Source: Opisthocomus hoazin (Eukaryota > Chordata > Aves > Opisthocomiformes > Opisthocomidae). From it: a stretch of DNA of 64,000 bases. The notes below the pieces were generated by a model that saw only the letters and a program-made list of their open reading frames with translations, was not told the origin of the DNA and ran no database searches. Both the position numbers and the translations under genes were made by a program. Position 1 is the first letter of the stretch. Each line of letters opens with the position of its first letter. The stretch lies in NCBI RefSeq assembly GCF_030867145.1, contig NC_134414.1, positions 76,126,504 through 76,190,503 of the forward strand, written 5' to 3'. This document shows positions 59,601 to 64,000 of this stretch, in pieces.

Positions 59601-62600
59601 ACCTCTGCAGGCACCAGGTGAGCCCAAACCCACTTTGCTAACAGCGGGAGCACGTAGATGTTAGCTTTCTGTAGATATTCACACTTAGTTGTCACCGAGC
59701 TCCTGGCTGGCTGCTGGGGCGCAGGAGAACCCACGCAGCACCCCTTCTCCCACCTCACCATCCCTGCGCTTGGGGGAGCCGGGAGCCAGCCCACTGGAGG
59801 AGAGAGATGCTGGTACATGTTGCTATAGCAGCAGCAGCAGAAGATACAGCTGGCCGCCTTCTCAGGGAGAGCAGGGGCTGGAAAATATTCATTAATTTTG
59901 TTTCACAGGCTTTAGAAATCTGCAGGAAGGACCCATTTGAAAGAAGCATTATGAAACATGTCTGCTTACACATTCTTCCCTCTTTCCAGCCACCAACTCT
60001 AAAATGTCTAGGAGGAAGCGTTACCCGTACCCTACACGAATTTCGTGCCCTGCCTTGGGCAGCCAGTTTGGTTGCTTTGCTGGAGCATCACCTTCACGGC
60101 AGAGAGTAGTGCAGAGGGAAAGGCCATTTTTCAGGTGGCAAGGGTCAGTCCTGCGGACAGCAGAGAAGCACAAGGAGGCATTTTCAGCAGCTTGAATCTC
60201 CAAGCAGAGAAGCTGCTATGTTTTGTCCTCCATCCCTTCAGGACGTATGCTGGTAACCTGGTTTATAATTCAGCACAGCAGTGAAACCCAGCAGCCAGGA
60301 TCTGATTAGACAGCCTGAGTGTTGGCAGTCACCAGTGGAAGCACATTTTCTACAAAGCCCCTGCCTGTCACCCTTCAAAATAGCCGAGTCCTAAAGGACC
60401 CTGGAGTTTGAAATGCCTTCACAGACAGCAAGCAGGTGTCAGCAGCAGATGGGGGCTTCACTGGAGGAATCCAACTCTCACAGCACGTCCCTTTCCCTAG
60501 CAACATTGCCTCTCCCTCCTGTAAGATTAGCCTCGGCAAAAAAGGCAGGGAGAGAGGTAGGAGATGGTAAAGCAAGAAAGCAGCCTATTGTGCCTGCATC
60601 CCTGGCTTTTCAGCCAAGAGCCAGTTGTCAAGCCTTTACAAGTCCAGGTCGATTCTGACCATGTGGAACAACGCGGCAGGCTGGCAAAGTAAATGGGGGA
60701 CAACTGGAAAAAATAAAAGCCGTTTAAACTGACACAGAGTGCAGAAAACAGAATTACAGTGAAATCAAAGCACAAGGATGATTACACTTTCATTATTTGC
60801 ATGTTTATAATTATCATTATTATTCCAAATGAATTGCAACTACAAATAGAAACCCAAGATTCTGCAAGAAGTTGGAAGACGCTGCACTGTTAAATGTTTA
60901 ATACCTTGCTGTCTTTATAATGAATGGTTCAGTTTTATCTCAAAATTAAGAAATTGGTCTTCAGACTCCTTAGAAAATCATGAGGGTGCTGAATGACAGG
61001 AAAGAGAGTGGGGTTTGTTACCCAAGCACAATACTCCAGCTTAGTGCGCTCTATCCAGTTTGAGCTCATTTTCTTACTCGAAATGGAATATATTGGTGGG
61101 CTTTTTAAAGGGTTATTCTGTTGTATATTTTACCACAGTGGAAACGCCTGCACTTCTGGAGATGCAGCTGATTACAAGAGCAATAGCCAGAAAAAAAGAA
61201 CAGTGAGTTTTGGATACATTAGGCTTATAACAAAATGTCTATCTGCGTGTTTAATTAGAATTGCTATACAATATGCTTTGTTGAAATACAGTTAACCCAT
61301 CATATTCTTTGAAATAATATGTCTGTGTAATCCCAATAAATACTTACTTCCCCCACTCCTATTTCACTGGTAGCTAAATATTTTTGTTGTCTTCACGTTG
61401 GCTCAAGCAATTTTATCTGTGCTGAGAGCAGAAATTGTGGCTGACAGCCCAGGTTTTGAATATTAGGGGAGTTAGTGGGGCGCAGCCTTCCTTGCCTGAG
61501 GCCCACAGTAACAGACCCTCATGCTGCTGAGCCAGCGTCTTTTCAACGCGCTCAGTGTTTATTGGCACTGTAAGTATTTGGGGAATGATTACGTAAAAAG
61601 AGCACAGCCCGTGCTCTCCGAAAAGGGCAGATGCGAGGCTGACCTGTGGCCATTCTCTCAAAAGCATGCCGTCACAGGGTGGCTTGGCACTGGGCTTGCT
61701 GGAAGGCAGCCAGCAGAGCAGGAGTAACAAAATTCTGTGGGCCAAAGTAAGGGGAAAAAAGGAGAGACTGGATGTCTGTCTTATTTGTACAGAGTGCTCA
61801 GGTGCGGTAATAAGCGCTCTGAAGTGGATGTAATGACAGGTGATGAGAGATGTGCTGTCACCCCGACAGCAGAGCCAACTATCTGCAACTTTATTTAGAA
61901 GGTTACAATTGTGACGTGAGTGCTATAGAAAATATACGTGGAAGATGTGAATAGCATTCAGTATTCACTGGTTTTGAAAAGAAATTCATGTACTGTTTAG
62001 GATTTAAAAATTTAGTCAGCCATACTTGTTTCTTTCATCCACTCCTACTTCCTAAAAAAAAGGACAAGCATTTCTCTGAAGAAACACGTTGCATTACAAA
62101 ATCACGTTATATAATTTCAAGAAAGTACTTAATATCTTTAACAGAACTGACAGGATAATTGTGATCTTTTTTTTTCTTATTCAAAATAAATTCTGATGCG
62201 TTGAGAGCAAGAATTTGCACTGTTCTCCATCTGTCATTTATCTGAAGACCGAACAAGAGAGGTTTCAGTACCCTTGGCCTGAATTCAGCAGATTCTATCT
62301 TTGGGAGCAAGAGCTAAGGAAGAATTACCCCTCTGAAATGGTACGTCAAGTATTCAGTCATCAAGCGAGTCAGCTCTTTGCCTGTGAGATCTTTCTGTAC
62401 CCTCTTTTTGGTCACAGGTTGTACTGCTTGCCAGCGAGTACTACAGCCATTGTCAAGATATGCTACATATGGTGAGAAAGAGCGAGCTTGACAAGGTATG
62501 CCTCTGCCTTAACAACGCTCATCTTGATGACAGCAAACAACTCTAAGGATAAAATTGTTTCTGTGTAGCTTATTTACTTGATGGTTTGATCTAAGGTAGA

Positions 62601-63925
62601 TGATCATCTATAGACAAAGGAGCATCCAGTCAAATTATTTGAGAATTCTTAATTAACACAACATGCTCCAAGAATCTGAGTGTGTAGGTGTACCCTGAAC
62701 ACTCCTGGCACATCAACAGGTCTGAGCCCAGCACAAACCACAAGGCTATGGACATATATCTTTCATTATATCCACATATCCATGGCACTATTCTTTGTTT
62801 CTCTCCTCGTTCTTAAACTGCCTTGAGAGGTTCAGTTTGTTGCCCCAGGACGCTTCCTCTTACGCTGGAGCCCGGCCAGGATGGGGCCAGGCAAAGAGCC
62901 CAGCTCTACGGTCATTCTTTTGCTTCTGTGCTGATGTGTGTTTTTTTACTGAATTACTCTTTACATTTCACAAGTGTAAAACTAGTAAAAATTCATAAAG
63001 GACTTTATGCAACAGGTGGAAGGCTGTATCGTGTCATTCTGGAGGTCCCTGCAGCATGAAAAAATAGCACTCATGTCCTTGCCAGATGTATGCCAGCTGT
63101 TCAAGAGCTATGATAGGCAGCTATTCAAGGTACTGTAGACACACTTGTTTGTTGTAATGACGTTACTGTGTGTTTTCGTCTTTTTGGTAGTTCTGCCTGA
63201 GGAGAAGGGCCAGCTGTTTCTTGTGTGCTGTACAATGGGGTCTTCATTTGTACCTCAAGGCTGTTCTTTGGCTTCTTCTGAGACAGCACAGTATGGATTT
63301 TGAAAGGAGCCAGTGGAATTTGAGATAACTTCCATTTTGCTGCTATATATTCTTTTGAAAGTCCTTGATATTGATGGATTATGCTGTTCTAAATGTGGTC
63401 TGTGGTTCTGGCATGAGGTTATGTGACTGAAATTTTGACTGATAGCTGTTTTCCAAATTATGAGAGTTTTTTTTCCTTTGAGAACACTACCACATTTCTC
63501 AGTGACATTCCACATAGAAATATGCAGTTTTCTGATCAAAATATCTTCCTTCTTATTTACAGCAGGTCGTTAAGTAGTGTCTAGTAATTTATTCAGGAAA
63601 CAACATTTACTGTTAGGATCTTTTTCTTCTGCTAATAAATGTAGCTTAGCTATTGCTTAACTGGAAGAAAAAAATGGGCTTCTTTACGTTTACAACTAAA
63701 CTAACTTTGTTTTGTGCTGCTATACATACCTGTAGTACACCAATCATGTGCAGGTCCATGAATTTGTGTTCTAGGAAATGGAGAATATCCTACTTCATGA
63801 TTTTCTGGAGGAGGTGCCTGTGCAACACATGAGGTCAATCATATTGTTCAGTAAAAATGTTAAATTTTGGCTGCTTAATGCTTTGCAAGAGTTTCCATTA
63901 CTGCTCCAAACATCCAAATCTAAAG
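44610..63925 (+). CDS. RFX8: RFX8, winged-helix transcription factor, exons 1-9 (gene continues past the right edge)
   Basis: The coding sequence joins 44610-44659, 51022-51145, 53888-53949, 55461-55547, 61139-61202, 62248-62340, 62418-62495, 63016-63129 and 63775-63925: 823 bases, 274 codons plus one base. Every junction has GT/AG sites and matching phase. The RFX DNA-binding domain occupies residues about 14-95, with the family signature [20 protein letters not shown] followed by [17 protein letters not shown] proteins bind X-box DNA through this winged helix, with the wing contacting the major groove. Residues about 161-274 match the downstream helical region linked in this family to dimerisation ([33 protein letters not shown]). 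The DNA-binding domain starts almost at the N-terminus with no long Gln/Pro-rich region, which separates RFX8 from RFX1-3 and matches RFX8 as I remember it. RFX8's targets are poorly known. The C-terminal half lies outside the window. Confidence 0.93.
44694..44799 (+). repeat. G-run cluster including 23 consecutive G, at the start of RFX8 intron 1
   Basis: Just after the exon 1 donor the plus strand has runs of 7, 8, 10 and 23 G (the last at 44,777-44,799), with shorter runs between them. On the RFX8 transcript these could form G-quadruplexes, and the DNA could support R-loops. The G23 length is likely to be unreliable in sequencing. Confidence 0.92.
45012..45215 (-). mobile_element. CR1 LINE 3' fragment, another subfamily, antisense, in RFX8 intron 1
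   Basis: The plus strand reads TCATTAAGGTTGGAAAAGAT and then ATCATCAAGTCCAACCGTCA and CTTCCCTGGGCAGCCTGGTC, the reverse of a common avian CR1 3' end distinct from the ATTCTGTG-tailed copies in this window. It is non-coding and 5'-truncated. Confidence 0.9.
45216..46919. other. RFX8 intron 1, left part: nothing recognised
   Basis: Intronic sequence between two CR1 insertions. No exon with conserved residues or other element was identified. Confidence 0.5.
46920..49980 (+). mobile_element. CR1 LINE, about 3 kb with most of ORF2 and an intact 3' tail, sense, in RFX8 intron 1
   Basis: This is the longest transposon in the window. It includes a 5' segment of the ORF1-ORF2 region type (about 46,920-47,085), the endonuclease, the reverse transcriptase, the 3' UTR and a tail of ATTCTGTG octamers ending near 49,980. 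A full-length CR1 is about 4.5 kb, so ORF1 and the 5' UTR are missing. It is the reference to which the shorter fragments at 0.8, 31.6, 34.9 and 43.5 kb were compared. The left edge is approximate. No target-site duplication is evident, as is usual for CR1. Confidence 0.95.
47089..49926 (+). pseudogene. CR1 ORF2: AP endonuclease plus reverse transcriptase, with three frame changes
   Basis: The endonuclease has its key segments: [16 protein letters not shown] near the start, [29 protein letters not shown] and [10 protein letters not shown]. The reverse transcriptase shows [49 protein letters not shown] and the catalytic FADDTKL (near 49,090). The frame is broken twice inside the endonuclease (about 47,410-47,420 and about 47,470) and once after the polymerase (about 49,314, a one-base loss). 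The longest uninterrupted frame is 47,531-49,330. Catalytic residues appear intact in their separate frames, suggesting a fairly recent insertion that has lost function through small indels. It is transcribed with RFX8 only as intron sequence. Confidence 0.95.
49981..51021. other. RFX8 intron 1, right part: nothing recognised
   Basis: A/T-rich intronic sequence ending in a pyrimidine-rich acceptor (TTTTTTGTTTTAAAG). No repeat or extra exon was recognised. Confidence 0.5.
51022..51145 (+). CDS. RFX8: RFX8 coding exon 2 (first half of the DNA-binding domain)
   Basis: One base completes Trp17, then 41 codons give [20 protein letters not shown] and, further on, [19 protein letters not shown]. 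This is the N-terminal helical part of the RFX winged helix. The acceptor is AAAG before 51,022 and the donor is GTACAG. The residue pattern (DNF, GC-VPR, YE, TC, ATFGK) is diagnostic of an RFX protein. Confidence 0.97.
51146..53887. other. RFX8 intron 2: nothing recognised
   Basis: 2.7 kb of intron with no identified repeat, RNA gene or additional exon. It ends in a T-rich acceptor (TTTGTTTTTTTAG). Confidence 0.6.
53888..53949 (+). CDS. RFX8: RFX8 coding exon 3 (recognition region of the DNA-binding domain)
   Basis: Twenty codons and two bases encode [20 protein letters not shown] plus the start of an Arg codon; the donor is [14 protein letters not shown] is the core signature of the family, placed before the wing. 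In this copy Gly replaces the Asp or similar residue I expect after FP. Confidence 0.98.
53950..55460. other. RFX8 intron 3: nothing recognised
   Basis: 1.5 kb of intron without identifiable repeats or genes, ending in a strong polypyrimidine tract and CTAG at 55,460. Confidence 0.6.
55461..55547 (+). CDS. RFX8: RFX8 coding exon 4 (wing of the DNA-binding domain)
   Basis: One base completes Arg79, then 28 codons give [20 protein letters not shown] and on to SEKSCH, with two bases carried into exon 5; the donor is GTTTGT. YHYDGI corresponds to the YHYYG element in RFX1-type proteins, with Asp in place of the second Tyr. Confidence 0.97.
55548..61138. other. RFX8 intron 4: mostly unremarkable, one 19-bp tandem duplication
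   Basis: 5.6 kb intron. Apart from the small duplication at 58,974-59,011 no mobile element, RNA gene or additional conserved exon was recognised. The GC-richer patch at 59.5-59.9 kb gives long but unsupported frames. Confidence 0.55.
58974..59011. repeat. Perfect 19-bp tandem duplication
   Basis: The unit GGTCTCCAAATATATTACA occurs twice in direct succession without a mismatch. Near-identical AAATCTGGGATTTT motifs lie on both sides (about 58,885 and 59,023), and ACTGATTTG also occurs twice just downstream, so the neighbourhood has several short direct repeats. Confidence 0.9.
61139..61202 (+). CDS. RFX8: RFX8 coding exon 5 (divergent linker)
   Basis: One base completes Ser108 (AG|T), then 21 codons give [15 protein letters not shown] and end KKRT. 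The acceptor is strong (TGTATATTTTACCACAG) and the donor is the consensus GTGAGT. Phases fit exons 4 and 6 exactly. The HSG and SGDA residues recall the HSGDA segment of other RFX8 proteins; the rest is poorly conserved. This is one of the two least conserved exons. Confidence 0.8.
61203..62247. other. RFX8 intron 5: nothing recognised
   Basis: 1.05 kb A/T-rich intron with no identifiable repeat or gene. Confidence 0.6.
62248..62340 (+). CDS. RFX8: RFX8 coding exon 6
   Basis: Thirty-one codons, phase 0 at both ends, including the pattern [20 protein letters not shown], which fits the RFX8 segment EFRR...EQE..KKY...M. The donor is GTACGT. The acceptor after CTGAAG (62,247) is chosen because it preserves frame; another AG at 62,267-62,268 would shorten the exon by seven codons and stay in frame. 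Confidence 0.85.
62418..62495 (+). CDS. RFX8: RFX8 coding exon 7
   Basis: Twenty-six codons, phase 0 at both ends: [20 protein letters not shown] then KSELDK. The acceptor is TTTGGTCACAG and the donor GTATGC. It follows an unusually short 77-base intron. The pattern A-EY---C-D-L--VR matches RFX8, in the part leading into the dimerisation region. Confidence 0.93.
63016..63129 (+). CDS. RFX8: RFX8 coding exon 8
   Basis: Thirty-eight codons, phase 0: [20 protein letters not shown], then [18 protein letters not shown]. The acceptor is TGCAACAG and the donor GTACTG. The FW-SLQ and [14 protein letters not shown] patterns match RFX8 closely and correspond to the helical dimerisation region of the family. 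Confidence 0.97.
63775..63925 (+). CDS. RFX8: RFX8 coding exon 9
   Basis: Fifty codons plus one base: [20 protein letters not shown], then [20 protein letters not shown] and LLQTSKSK. The acceptor is TTGTGTTCTAG and the donor GTATGC. LLHDFLE-V and the LFSK--K-WLLNAL pattern are strong RFX8 matches. The next exon should start in phase 1 and lies right of the window. Confidence 0.97.
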
Positions 63926-64000
63926 GTATGCTTGAGTAATATAGAGATTTTCATAAAGTAATCTTTGCTTAAACTGTAGAGAAGGCTGTGTTACAAGACT

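Noticed and set aside
60993..61295. A 100-residue single-exon reading around 61.1 kb
   Set aside because: Only the central 64 bases are supported, as RFX8 exon 5 between a good acceptor and donor; the flanking residues are intron.

Overview
The window looks like avian nuclear DNA. It carries CR1-type LINE copies with the bird/reptile octamer tail (repeats of ATTCTGTG), one avian-style retroviral LTR, few other repeats and no primate- or rodent-type SINEs. It contains one protein-coding gene that can be established from sequence: the 5' half of RFX8, a winged-helix transcription factor of the RFX family, on the + strand. Nine coding exons (44,610 to 63,925) were found by their residues, splice sites and matching phases. 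The first seven splice phases join in frame through the hallmark RFX stretch (TRRLGTRG, then YHYDG), and the gene continues past the right edge.

Layout. Bases 1 to about 720 are a CpG island holding a GGA microsatellite and a perfect 36-bp inverted repeat with a one-base loop (468-540). In human, RFX8 lies head-to-head with MAP4K4, so this island may be the promoter side of a minus-strand neighbour whose coding exons lie left of the window; no MAP4K4 coding sequence is visible, so this is inference. From about 0.9 to 43.5 kb I see no gene. That stretch holds CR1 fragments of at least two ages, a probable relic of an older amniote CR1/L3-like element (1.56-2.1 kb), two probable MIR relics, one small CpG-rich patch (13.3-13.6 kb) and a short tandem duplication (24.24 kb). 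From 43.5 to 44.25 kb a CR1 3' end and a minus-oriented solo LTR lie directly upstream of the second CpG island (44.38-44.96 kb), which contains RFX8 exon 1 and is followed by very long G runs, including 23 consecutive G.

RFX8 introns hold further elements. Intron 1 contains an antisense CR1 tail and a 3-kb CR1 in sense orientation with a nearly complete endonuclease/reverse transcriptase reading frame broken by three frame changes. Intron 4 (5.6 kb) contains a perfect 19-bp tandem duplication.

No prokaryotic features, CRISPR arrays, tRNA or rRNA genes were recognised. The strongest items for follow-up are the 73-bp palindrome in the left island, the LTR/CpG-island/G-run arrangement at the RFX8 promoter (with an upstream frame that stays open through the LTR), and the RFX8 gene model itself.
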